A DNA stretch of 14,477 bases from Deltaproteobacteria bacterium (GCA_016875255.1 VGRU01000071.1:1-14477), one strand, 5' to 3'. Positions 7,444 to 13,752 are shown, counted from the first letter of the stretch. Translations and numbers: made by a program. The notes: generated by a model not told the origin, from the letters alone.

Positions 7444-8946
7444 ATGGATAAAAGAACCAGTGGCATCCTCCTTCACATCACTTCGCTCCCCTCGCCTTTT
7501 GGGATAGGCGATCTGGGTCCCTCCGCCTATCAATTTGCCGATTTTTTAACTCAGACAAAACAGAGTTTCTGGCAGGCCTTACCCCTCAACCCTACGGACC
7601 AGGCTTGTGGAAATTCTCCTTACAACAGCCCTTCCGCCTTTGCAGGCAATCCGCTCCTCATCAGCCCGGAGCTTCTCACGGAGTCCGGTTTTCTCAAAAA
7701 AGGGGAGCTAGAAGAGATCCCTTCATTCCCGGACGGACGCTGTGACTATGCATCCATGATTCCCTATAAATCGGGCTTGCTCCGCCGCGCCTATGACTCT
7801 TTTAAAACGAGCGGAAAAGAGAGGGATGCCTTTGAAACATTCTGCAAAGAGAATGAGGGGTGGCTGGAAGATTTTACCCTGTTCTTTGTGATCAAAAAAT
7901 ATTTAAAAGGAAAAGCATGGGGAGAATGGGAAAAAAATCTGAGAAACAGAAATTCAGAATATCTTGAGAGGATCAAGAAAAACCTTCGGGACGAGGTTGA
8001 ACAGGAGAAGTTTTATCAGTATCTCTTCTTCAAGCAGTGGCTCTCTCTTAAAGATTATTGCAACAAGAAAGGAATTCTATTGGTCGGTGATGTCCCCATT
8101 TATGTTAATCATGACAGCGCCGATGTCTGGACCCATTCCGATATTTTCAATCTAAATGAAGAGAAGAGGCCGTTATCAGTCGCAGGCGTTCCTCCTGACT
8201 ACTTCAGCAAGACCGGTCAGCTCTGGGGAAATCCAACGTTCCGCTGGGATCGCCTCCAAAAGACGGGTTACCAATGGTGGTTCGATCGTATTTCCCATAA
8301 TCTCCGCCTTTTTGATGTGTTGCGTCTCGATCATTTCAGGGGTTTTGTCGGCTTCTGGGAGGTTTCATCCACGGAGACAACCGCTGTAAATGGCAAATGG
8401 GTGGAAGCTCCAGCGGATGATTTCTTTTCAGCCCTGCTTAAAAAATTTCCGGTCCATTCCTTCATCGCAGAAGATCTCGGAATCATCACGCCTGATGTGA
8501 AAGAAATGATGGACCGATTCGGTTTTCCGGGCATGCGGGTTCTTCAATTTGCCTTTGGAGAAGATTCACCGACTCATCCCTATCTCCCTCATAATTTCAT
8601 CCCCAATACCATTGTCTATACGGGCACCCATGACAACAATACGGCAAGGGGATGGTTCGAAAATGATATTTCCCCGGAGGAGAAAAAGAGGATATTCCGG
8701 TATCTGGGAAAAGAAGTTTCCTCTGCTGAGCTACCGATCGAACTTATCCGCCTTGGCATGGTATCCGTGGCCAATACGGTTATGATCCCCGTGCAGGATA
8801 TCTTGGGATTGGGTGAAGAGGCGAGGATGAACCGTCCATCCACCTTGTCGGGGAATTGGGAGTGGCGGCTTCTGCCGGATCAGTTGACCCTATCCTATGC
8901 GGAAATGCTCCTTGAATTAACCACGATTTATGGAAGATGTGTTTAG
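7444..8946 (+). CDS. malQ: 4-alpha-glucanotransferase (amylomaltase, GH77)
   Basis: A 500-residue cytosolic GH77 enzyme that transfers alpha-1,4-glucan segments between maltodextrins in glycogen or maltose metabolism. The start is set at 7444 because M-D-K-R-T-S-G-I-L-L-H-I-T-S-L-P-S matches the usual GH77 N-terminus. The reading frame reaches back to 7303 through repeat-derived sequence. The start lacks a clear Shine-Dalgarno site. Signatures: N-S-P-Y-N-S-P-S-A-F-A-G-N-P (57-70); G-D-V-P-I-Y-V (215-221); R-L-D-H-F-R-G-F with nucleophile Asp296; A-E-D-L-G with acid/base Glu343; T-H-D-N-N with Asp397. All catalytic residues are present and length is normal. A small lipoprotein gene follows 18 bp downstream. 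Confidence 0.96.
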   Translation: MDKRTSGILLHITSLPSPFGIGDLGPSAYQFADFLTQTKQSFWQALPLNPTDQACGNSPYNSPSAFAGNPLLISPELLTESGFLKKGELEEIPSFPDGRCDYASMIPYKSGLLRRAYDSFKTSGKERDAFETFCKENEGWLEDFTLFFVIKKYLKGKAWGEWEKNLRNRNSEYLERIKKNLRDEVEQEKFYQYLFFKQWLSLKDYCNKKGILLVGDVPIYVNHDSADVWTHSDIFNLNEEKRPLSVAGVPPDYFSKTGQLWGNPTFRWDRLQKTGYQWWFDRISHNLRLFDVLRLDHFRGFVGFWEVSSTETTAVNGKWVEAPADDFFSALLKKFPVHSFIAEDLGIITPDVKEMMDRFGFPGMRVLQFAFGEDSPTHPYLPHNFIPNTIVYTGTHDNNTARGWFENDISPEEKKRIFRYLGKEVSSAELPIELIRLGMVSVANTVMIPVQDILGLGEEARMNRPSTLSGNWEWRLLPDQLTLSYAEMLLELTTIYGRCV

Positions 8947-8964
8947 GGGGAAAGGAGAATCATT

Positions 8965-9147
8965 ATGAAAAAATGGTGTAAACTCATCATTGCACTGACC
9001 CTTCTCTACTTTTTAAGTGCCGGTTGCGCTTCAACGTCACAAGAGACTGGGATTCGATGCCCGAAGTGCGGGGACTTCTTTAAATCAAAACAAGGGGCTG
9101 AGACCTTTGAGGAGATGAGACATGGTCGAGGTGAGACAAGAAGGTAG
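8965..9147 (+). CDS. Tiny lipoprotein with a CPKCG zinc-ribbon knuckle
   Basis: A 60-residue protein of unrecognised family. It has a lipoprotein signal with S-A-G-C (Cys21 lipidated), a short S-T-S-Q-E-T linker, then R-C-P-K-C-G-D-F-F (31-39), a single zinc-knuckle half, and a polar tail. One CxxC pair alone cannot complete a tetrahedral Cys4 site, so metal binding would need dimerisation or a partner; the pair could instead be redox active. Its AAAGGAG site (8951-8957) is well placed, and it follows malQ by 18 bp, so they are probably co-transcribed. Its stop is 5 bp from the convergent end of the thioredoxin-like gene. Function unknown. Confidence 0.75.
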   Translation: MKKWCKLIIALTLLYFLSAGCASTSQETGIRCPKCGDFFKSKQGAETFEEMRHGRGETRR

Positions 9148-9152
9148 GGCTT

Positions 9153-9599
9153 TTATTTTGTGCTCTGTTTCTTAAATTCCATCAGGGTCAGGGTTTTATA
9201 GCTTCCGGAAGAAATGTATTTAAGGATGATCAGAAATAATTCCGGATTGACATAGCCGGGGATGCTTGTGATCTTCTCTCCACCCGACTCAAGGAACCAT
9301 GAGGTGGGAAGACTTCTCACATAATAGGTAGAGGCAATCTTCTTTTCCTTATCTACATCGACTCGAATGGAAATGAAATTTGTGGTCAAGAATCTGGAAA
9401 TTTCAGGTTGAATGAAGGCCTCCGCCTCCATCTTCTTACAGAATGTTCACCAATCCGCATGAAAATTGAGGAAAATCTTCTTGTTCTCCGCTTTCGCCTT
9501 CTTTAACCCATCCTGATAAGACAGCCACTTGATCGGTTCGGCCTGAGTCAAAACAGGGATGATTAGAAAAAGAATGAGCGTAAGGATGGATTTCTTCAT
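9153..9599 (-). CDS. Exported thioredoxin-like selenoprotein (Sec-x-x-Cys), UGA read as selenocysteine
   Basis: A 148-residue frame interrupted by one in-frame TGA at 9447-9449, codon 51. Before it are a signal peptide (M-K-K-S-I-L-T then a hydrophobic core, cleavage after T-Q-A, residue 20) and a thioredoxin strand K-I-F-L-N-F-H-A-D-W (41-50). After it comes T-F-C-K-K-M-E (52-58). Thioredoxin-fold relatives read A-D-W-C-x-x-C-K here, so the TGA falls exactly on the first, attacking Cys of the redox motif, giving Sec51/Cys54. The fold continues with F-I-S-I-R-V-D-V-D (75-83) and cis-proline Pro98 in S-L-P-T-S-W-F. A SECIS-like hairpin follows the TGA. The start (9599) has only a weak AGAAGA ribosome site. 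It lies 16 nt after tRNA-Thr on the same strand. Alternative: a recent nonsense mutation, or assembly error. Proposed role: periplasmic disulfide reduction. Confidence 0.82.
9411..9432 (-). promoter_or_regulatory. Putative bacterial SECIS stem-loop for the UGA at 9447-9449
   Basis: In transcript order, arm GAUGGAGGC (9432-9424) pairs with GCCUUCAUU (9419-9411) over nine continuous positions, two of them G-U, around a GGAG tetraloop (9423-9420). The loop begins 23 nt after the UGA, inside the 16-37 nt window known for bacterial SECIS elements, and its first two bases are G as that consensus requires. It lies within the coding sequence, as bacterial SECIS elements do. Confidence 0.72.
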
Positions 9600-9615
9600 A
9601 ATCTTCTTGCTCTGG

Positions 9616-9687
<72 letters not shown>

Positions 9688-9700
9688 CTCCTTTGATTCT

Positions 9701-9729
9701 TATGTATCATTTTTTAGAATAGTCGTCAA
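9701..9729 (-). promoter_or_regulatory. Promoter of tRNA-Thr (and probably the selenoprotein gene)
   Basis: On the minus strand, TTGACG (9724-9729) is followed after 17 bp by TACATA (9701-9706) with an extended -10 TG-A immediately before it. It sits 13 nt upstream of the mature tRNA 5' end. No other promoter is visible before the selenoprotein gene. Confidence 0.6.
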
Positions 9730-9740
9730 TCTCCGTTAAA

Positions 9741-9802
9741 TGAGATTTCTGAAAAAGTCCAGAAATCTCACAGAGAGCGAAAAGTAGTTTTTCAAAGCTC
9801 TC
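9741..9802 (+). repeat. Two-hairpin repeat, copy A
   Basis: Hairpin 1 is TGAGATTTCTG/CAGAAATCTCA (9741-9751/9760-9770). Hairpin 2 is GAGAGC/GCTCTC (9773-9778/9797-9802) with GAAAA/TTTTTC complementarity inside. The reverse complement of 13753-13813 matches it with about four or five differences over some 60 bp. It lies in the 189-bp gap between tRNA-Thr and the first coiled-coil gene. Confidence 0.8.
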
Positions 9803-9813
9803 ATTTTTTAAGG

Positions 9814-9842
9814 TTGACCAGAAATTTAAATCGTGCTAATGT
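9814..9842 (+). promoter_or_regulatory. Putative promoter of the first coiled-coil gene
   Basis: TTGACC (9814-9819) and TAATGT (9837-9842) are 17 bp apart, with an extended -10 TG-C before the latter. The -35 begins 11 bp after repeat copy A, the same spacing as at the second coiled-coil gene. Confidence 0.45.
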
Positions 9843-9876
9843 TTGCACCATAAGTTAAAGAAGAGAGGGACGGAAT

Positions 9877-10437
9877 ATGGAGCCCATTACAAAAAAAGAT
9901 TTAACCGATGCCCTTGAGGAATTTCATAAGAAAACGATCGAACCTGGGTTCAACCGAATCGAATCGTATATCCAAAGCCAGATCGAACCCCGGTTTGACC
10001 GAATCGAATCGTATATCCAAAGCCAGATCGAACCCCGGTTTGACCGAATCGAATCGTATATCCTTAACAGAATCGAACCTCGATTCGATAAAATTGAGAA
10101 AAAGTTAGAGGAACATGACAAAAAATTTGCTGACCTCTTAAATCATTTCGACCAAATTTACAATAAACTGGACCGGCTTGAGACAGAATACCACACCATC
10201 ACTTTTTCTATCAAGAGGATTGAGGAACAACTCGATCGGGTTGAGAAAAGACTCGATAATGTCGAAGTTCGGCTCGATGGAGTCGATAGCCGCCTCAACA
10301 GAATCGATGGCAAATTAGATAAAGAAATTGATCTTAAAGAGCGTCTTGAAAAGGAGGTGGCGGATTTAAAGCAAAGATCTATCCTCCTTCAAAATCGAAT
10401 TGAAGAATTAGAAAACCGTATCAAAATCCTATCTTAG
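9877..10437 (+). CDS. Coiled-coil repeat protein of unknown function
   Basis: A 186-residue soluble, highly charged protein with no signal peptide or membrane segment. After a short head, residues 27-71 are three 15-residue repeats of R-I-E-S-Y-I-x-x-x-I-E-P-R-F-D. A central helix follows (72-115), then heptads of the form R-L-D-x-V-E-x (about 121-147) and a last Leu-rich coiled coil (151-184). It is predicted to be an elongated helical rod; proline at position 12 of each 15-residue unit should kink the first segment. GAGAGGGA near 9860 is a plausible ribosome site. The 22-bp gap to the downstream membrane protein gene suggests an operon. It resembles 13897-14349 in its R-L-D-x-V heptads. Small coiled-coil proteins like this are common in the group, but their function is not known to me. 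Confidence 0.82.
   Translation: MEPITKKDLTDALEEFHKKTIEPGFNRIESYIQSQIEPRFDRIESYIQSQIEPRFDRIESYILNRIEPRFDKIEKKLEEHDKKFADLLNHFDQIYNKLDRLETEYHTITFSIKRIEEQLDRVEKRLDNVEVRLDGVDSRLNRIDGKLDKEIDLKERLEKEVADLKQRSILLQNRIEELENRIKILS
9955..10089 (+). repeat. In-frame 45-bp tandem repeat, three copies
   Basis: Copies at 9955-9999, 10000-10044 and 10045-10089. The first two are identical at all 45 bases. The third is identical for its first 18 bases and then diverges. This indicates a recent duplication and a site likely to vary in copy number. Confidence 0.95.
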
Positions 10438-10459
10438 CGCGAAGTGATAAGCCACTGCA

Positions 10460-11434
10460 TTGAAAAGATTCATTGCCTCTCTTCTTATAACCATCGGAAT
10501 CATCCTCATCCTGTTCACCCAGATCTCGATCAAAGATCTTTATCACCTTCTCATCAATATTGATCCGTTCTGGGCGGTTCTGGGATCAATAGCCTATCTC
10601 CTCGCCATCTTCCTCCGTGCTTTAAGATTCAGATGGCTGATCCACTCCAGGGAAATTCTCCTTCCGGAACTATTTAAAATCACCGTCTTCTACCATTTAG
10701 CCCTGATGGTGCTCCCCTCCAAATTGGGGGAACTCTCTTATCCCTATTTCTTAAACAGACGGAGTGGATTGGGCATGACAGAAGGCCTGGCTTCCTTGAT
10801 CGCATCCAGGGTCTACGATTTCTTTATCGTCCTGATCATCTTTTTATTTGCCATCATTGGATTCCAGCGATTCCTCCAAATCAACCTGCCCCTGACGATT
10901 CTCTTCTGTCTGCTCCTGACCCTCTTCGTCCTCTTCGTCTTCTTCTATATGAGCCACTTTTTGAGATGGGGCTCCTCTCTTATCGGAAAAATAGCGGGGT
11001 GGACGGGTTTAAAAAATAGTAAAACCCTCCTTTGGACTCAAAGAAAAATCCATGAGATCGCAGAAGATTTTTATGCGATTAAGGCAAGAAAGACTTATTA
11101 TTCGGTAAGCCTGGCAAGCCTGGGGTCATGGGTGATGATCTTCTCCGTATTTTATGCTTTTATGAGAGGATTCGGGGTTGAAATCTCATTTTTAAAGGTC
11201 GTATTTGGATCAACCATTGCGGTCATCGCCAATGCTTTGCCGATCAGCGGGCTTGGAAACTGGGGAACGCTCGAGGCGGGATGGGCGGCCGGGTTTCTAA
11301 TTGTTGGACTTTCCAAAGAAGAAGCCATCGCCACCGGTTTCGGGGTTCATATTCTGATCTTTTTGGTCTGCAGCCTAACTGCTCTCATCTGCTGGGCCTC
11401 AATCAATCTATTCGGACAGGGACAGAAACAATAA
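10460..11434 (+). CDS. Flippase-like / LPG synthase transmembrane-domain protein (UPF0104 family)
   Basis: A 324-residue integral membrane protein with about eight or nine hydrophobic segments (roughly 4-20, 36-54, 74-85, 118-134, 146-164, 214-234, 248-262, 292-314). Family signatures are L-R-A-L-R-F-R-W-L (52-60), P-S-K-L-G-E-L-S-Y-P (86-95, the PxxxGE element), A-S-R-V-Y-D (115-120) and G-L-G-N-W-G-T-L-E-A-G (264-274). It matches the membrane domain of lysylphosphatidylglycerol synthase without the catalytic aminoacyl-transferase domain. Such stand-alone forms are thought to move or use lipid-linked substrates, but activity is not defined. The start is TTG at 10460: a stop at 10448-10450 leaves no ATG upstream, and the ribosome site is weak. 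The preceding coiled-coil gene ends 22 bp before. Confidence 0.88.
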   Translation: MKRFIASLLITIGIILILFTQISIKDLYHLLINIDPFWAVLGSIAYLLAIFLRALRFRWLIHSREILLPELFKITVFYHLALMVLPSKLGELSYPYFLNRRSGLGMTEGLASLIASRVYDFFIVLIIFLFAIIGFQRFLQINLPLTILFCLLLTLFVLFVFFYMSHFLRWGSSLIGKIAGWTGLKNSKTLLWTQRKIHEIAEDFYAIKARKTYYSVSLASLGSWVMIFSVFYAFMRGFGVEISFLKVVFGSTIAVIANALPISGLGNWGTLEAGWAAGFLIVGLSKEEAIATGFGVHILIFLVCSLTALICWASINLFGQGQKQ

Positions 11435-11537
11435 ACCCCGTTAGAAATTCCAAAGGAGCACTTGCCGCGCCCGCCGTGCTCGCGCACCGTCGCGGCAGGC
11501 AAGCGCTGGCACAGCGGGGCATTATTTCTAACGGGGT
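11435..11537. repeat. Inverted-repeat-bounded GC-rich palindromic element
   Basis: Perfect 14-bp inverted repeats (ACCCCGTTAGAAAT at 11435-11448, complement at 11524-11537) flank a markedly GC-rich centre that is itself palindromic (AGCACTTGCC against GGCAAGCGCT). It begins at the base after the TAA stop of the membrane protein gene. No product is encoded. Confidence 0.7.
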
Positions 11538-11538
11538 A

Positions 11539-11579
11539 AAGCCCTCCCCCTTGTTAAAAAACAAGTGAAAGGAGGGCTT
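11539..11579 (+). terminator. Stacked hairpin, possible terminator
   Basis: AAGCCCTCC (11539-11547) pairs with GGAGGGCTT (11571-11579), and inside it CTTGTT (11550-11555) pairs with AACAAG (11560-11565). It is stable but lacks a following T run, so termination would not be classical; it may be part of the adjacent repeat. Confidence 0.45.
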
Positions 11580-11643
11580 CCCGAATAATGACTGCACCAG
11601 AGGCTAAGTCCATCGATTCATAAATTCGGTAACGTATTTATTT

Positions 11644-11727
11644 ACTCAGGACTTAGTGCTGAGTCAGCAATGATTGCAATTCGCAGCATGAGGATACGTG
11701 ATCGTATTTGCGAATCGAAGCACTAAG
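11644..11727. other. Highly structured non-coding stretch (possible RNA or repeat)
   Basis: Three nested stems: CTTAGTGCT/AGCACTAAG (11652-11660/11719-11727), ATTCGCA/TGCGAAT (11679-11685/11709-11715) and ATACG/CGTAT (11694-11698/11703-11707). An alternative hairpin ACTCAG/CTGAGT (11644-11649/11659-11664) competes with the outer stem. No gene covers 11435-11801; apart from the elements listed I see nothing else there. Strand and identity are undetermined. Confidence 0.5.
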
Positions 11728-11776
11728 GTTCAACCCGGAAGCTCTTGGAATAATATCTTACACCCTTTTGAATTCA

Positions 11777-11803
11777 GAGATTTCTGGCCTTACCGGAAAT
11801 CTC
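11777..11803. repeat. GAGATTTC/GAAATCTC hairpin at the end of the PxxKW gene
   Basis: GAGATTTCTGG (11777-11787) pairs with CCGGAAATCTC (11793-11803) over 11 positions including one T-G. It overlaps the TGA stop of the minus-strand gene and belongs to the same hairpin family as 9741-9770 and 13785-13813. It may serve as that gene's transcript end. Confidence 0.6.
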
Positions 11804-12089
11804 AGACCCTCTGGCTGACATTTCGTTTGGAGGCTTTCAAAGGATTCAGTTTGAAGGTGTCTTCCTTCACTTCCTTTTTGATGTGTGTGGCGAAATTACA
11901 GGTCCCCTTTGTCCATTTCAGGCTGGGTTCACAATAGGTCTTGCAATAAGAACCTGCCTCATAGGTCACCACTCGGTCACATCCTTTACAGGACTCCACG
12001 ATGGGATAACACCTCCCACCGTTGTATGAACAGCCATTCTTCTTCATGAAGATACATTCTGTTCCTGGCTTGATGGTTTGACAAACCAT
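11802..12089 (-). CDS. PxxKW family cysteine-rich protein
   Basis: A 95-residue cysteine-rich protein with the eponymous P-S-L-K-W at 55-59. Nine cysteines (3, 12, 20, 27, 34, 37, 49, 53, 64) are confined to the first two thirds, including C-x-x-C at 34-37 and C-x-x-x-C at 49-53. The C-terminal K-L-N-P-L-K-A-S-K-R block looks typical of the family as I recall it. No signal peptide is seen, so it is probably cytosolic. Metal or Fe-S binding is suggested by the cysteine content but not shown; the family's function is unknown. An AGGGGGT ribosome site precedes the ATG. Upstream lie a promoter-like sequence and an intrinsic terminator, so expression may be controlled by attenuation. Confidence 0.9.
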   Translation of the reverse strand: MVCQTIKPGTECIFMKKNGCSYNGGRCYPIVESCKGCDRVVTYEAGSYCKTYCEPSLKWTKGTCNFATHIKKEVKEDTFKLNPLKASKRNVSQRV

Positions 12090-12171
12090 GTCGATCTACC
12101 CCCTTTCATTATGGATTGGTTCTTAAAAGTCATTGAAAATAAAGAACTTTTTCTAATTCCTCGCAAAACAC

Positions 12172-12202
12172 AAAAAAAAGAGTTACCATTTTGGGGTAAC
12201 TC
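12172..12202 (-). terminator. Intrinsic terminator upstream of PxxKW (attenuator or sRNA end)
   Basis: On the minus strand, GAGTTACC (12202-12195) pairs with GGTAACTC (12187-12180) over 8 perfect bp with a 7-nt loop, followed by eight T (12179-12172). This is a textbook terminator, yet no minus-strand gene precedes it. It lies 82 nt before the PxxKW start codon. Confidence 0.85.
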
Positions 12203-12228
12203 GTCTTGGTACAGAACCAACCGAGATA
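12172..12228 (-). ncRNA. Candidate short leader RNA or small RNA
   Basis: The interval between a promoter-like sequence and the terminator would yield a transcript of about 57 nt. It contains a first hairpin (CUCG, then UUGGU, a UCUGU loop, ACCAA, then CGAG) whose last three bases GAG are also the first of the terminator stem, so the two structures partly exclude each other. That arrangement suits attenuation; a stand-alone small RNA is equally possible. No known riboswitch family is recognised. Confidence 0.45.
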
Positions 12229-12233
12229 AATGT

Positions 12234-12262
12234 AATTTAATATAAAGATTGATGTTTGTCAA
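12234..12262 (-). promoter_or_regulatory. Minus-strand promoter upstream of PxxKW leader
   Basis: A consensus TTGACA (12257-12262) is followed after 17 bp by TAAATT (12234-12239, four of six consensus bases) in an AT-rich context. It points at the terminator and the PxxKW gene. Confidence 0.6.
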
Positions 12263-12270
12263 GCGGATTT

Positions 12271-12310
12271 TATGAGATTTTATGAGATTTCTAAAAAAAT
12301 CTGAAATCTC
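12271..12310. repeat. Partial GAGATTTC/GAAATCTC repeat
   Basis: A direct duplication TATGAGATTT (12271-12280, 12281-12290) leads into hairpin GAGATTTC/GAAATCTC (12284-12291/12303-12310). It is a partial relative of copies A and B, lacking the GAGAGC hairpin. GATTACA-type short direct repeats follow to the start of the next gene. Confidence 0.6.
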
Positions 12311-12343
12311 TGATTACACCGATTAGGAACAGATTACACAGAT

Positions 12344-13732
12344 ATGAAACCCAATAAGAGACCATTTCCGACCTCAATCCTTATCCTTCTGTCTGTTACA
12401 ATTCTTCTCGGAAGCAGCCTGCAGTCCCATGCCGTTTCAAGGCAAATGGAAGACCCTCTTTTTTGGATCAGTAAAATCAAGGATCCCGGTCGTCTTCTTT
12501 TAACCCCTTCTGACATTCAGAAGATGAATGCAGAGAACCTGAAAAAGCAAGAACTTCTCCTCTACAGGGTAAAAGATATGAAGGAGGAATGGACCGGAGA
12601 AGAAATTCTCGCTTTTTTAAAAGAGGATTGGGAGGGTTTCGGAAAGTCAAAACAGGTTCGGTATGGAAAGCAGGGAATTCCTCTCGATGATTCCTTCTGG
12701 AATGCATTAAAAGAGAATATCAATCAAGTAGCATTGAAAGAGAAGAATCGACTCCTTTTCGGTTTAACCGTTAAAAGGACAGATGTTCGCGTCTTTCCCA
12801 CTGCAGAGCTCTCCATAAGCACCCCGACACATTATGAATTTGATCTTTTCCAGCACTCTGCCATTGCTCCAGGGTCACTGGTTGGCATTTATCACTTCAG
12901 CCAGGATAACCTATGGGCTTATGTACAGACATCCTTTATTCGTGGATGGATTAGGACAAAAGATCTATCCATTGCAAATAATAGAAGTGAAGCAGTGGTA
13001 GAAGAAGGGGTGAATAAACCCCTTGTCATCACAGGAAATTTCGTCAAGGTTTTTGCTAATCCCCTATTCCAGCAGGATGTCTTCTCCGCTCAGATGGGAA
13101 GCGCCTTTCGCATCCTCCACTTCCCTGACCAGGCAAAACCCTCCAAATCTCATTATACAATCTCAATCCCTTTCAAAGAGGCAGATGGCCGGCTGACCCT
13201 TGTAAATGGATATATCCCTGCAAATGAGGATGTCCATTACGGCTTTCTTCCCTATACTCAGAAAAACCTGCCACAACAAGCCTTTAAGATGCTCCACCAG
13301 CCTTATGGCTGGGGAGAGATATCCGGGGGAAGGGACTGCTCGCGGTTTATTATGGACCTTTTCAATGTCTTTGGAATTCTTATGCCCCGGAATTCCAATC
13401 TTCAGGCTAAAATGGGGATCTCTCTTGGGCCACTTGAAGGGAAGACAGTAGAGGAGAAGAAAAAAATCTTAGACCGGGCCATTCCCCTGGCCACACTTCT
13501 CCGGATGCCTGGCCATATCATGCTCTATCTCGGCAAACATGAGGAGAAACATTATGCCATCCACAGCATCTGGGCAGTCCAGAAGGGAGGGAAGTCTGGC
13601 ACCGTCTATCAGAAGATCGGAAAAGTCGTTGTCACCGACCTCAACCTTGGCAAAGGAGGCCCGGATGGCTCTTTACTCCACCGCCTCACCGAAATCCAGC
13701 TCATCGGCCCCTATTCCGAAGTTAAAAAATAA
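12344..13732 (+). CDS. Exported SH3/NlpC-P60 (C40) cell-wall peptidase
   Basis: A 462-residue secreted peptidoglycan peptidase. Signal peptide 1-30 ends in S-H-A. A helical N-terminal part (about 35-140) corresponds to the NlpC/P60-stabilising region. Bacterial SH3-type domains follow (about 145-290), with the W-A-Y-V-Q-T and G-W-I segments (191-202). The C40 domain (about 310-460) has Y-G-W-G-E...R-D-C-S-R-F with catalytic Cys332, G-H-I-M-L-Y-L-G with His391 and A-I-H-S-I-W with His407 as the likely third residue. It would cleave within peptide stems, probably gamma-D-Glu-diamino acid bonds, as relatives do. The start lacks a Shine-Dalgarno site and is preceded by GATTACA-type repeats. Domains are complete. 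It is separated from the following gene by repeat copy B. Confidence 0.93.
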   Translation: MKPNKRPFPTSILILLSVTILLGSSLQSHAVSRQMEDPLFWISKIKDPGRLLLTPSDIQKMNAENLKKQELLLYRVKDMKEEWTGEEILAFLKEDWEGFGKSKQVRYGKQGIPLDDSFWNALKENINQVALKEKNRLLFGLTVKRTDVRVFPTAELSISTPTHYEFDLFQHSAIAPGSLVGIYHFSQDNLWAYVQTSFIRGWIRTKDLSIANNRSEAVVEEGVNKPLVITGNFVKVFANPLFQQDVFSAQMGSAFRILHFPDQAKPSKSHYTISIPFKEADGRLTLVNGYIPANEDVHYGFLPYTQKNLPQQAFKMLHQPYGWGEISGGRDCSRFIMDLFNVFGILMPRNSNLQAKMGISLGPLEGKTVEEKKKILDRAIPLATLLRMPGHIMLYLGKHEEKHYAIHSIWAVQKGGKSGTVYQKIGKVVVTDLNLGKGGPDGSLLHRLTEIQLIGPYSEVKK

Positions 13733-13752
13733 TGCAAGACCGAAAAGTTTAA

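Noticed and set aside
9153..9431. A separate 92-residue protein starting at Met57 of the thioredoxin-like frame
   Set aside because: It would begin after the active site and lack the signal peptide and first thioredoxin strand, all of which are encoded in frame just upstream of the UGA; no convincing ribosome site precedes it.
9153..9599. Pseudogene interpretation of the TGA-interrupted thioredoxin gene
   Set aside because: The only lesion is UGA at the exact redox Cys position, a SECIS-like hairpin follows and the rest of the frame is intact; kept only as the fallback explanation.
9955..10089. CRISPR-like array from the 45-bp repeats
   Set aside because: The repeats are contiguous, in frame and have no spacers; they encode a protein repeat.
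11698..11937. A 79-codon plus-strand frame
   Set aside because: Half of it is antisense to the PxxKW gene and the rest comes from the structured non-coding stretch; no ribosome site.
12044..12262. A 72-codon minus-strand frame upstream of PxxKW
   Set aside because: It runs through the predicted promoter and terminator, and overlaps the PxxKW start in another frame.
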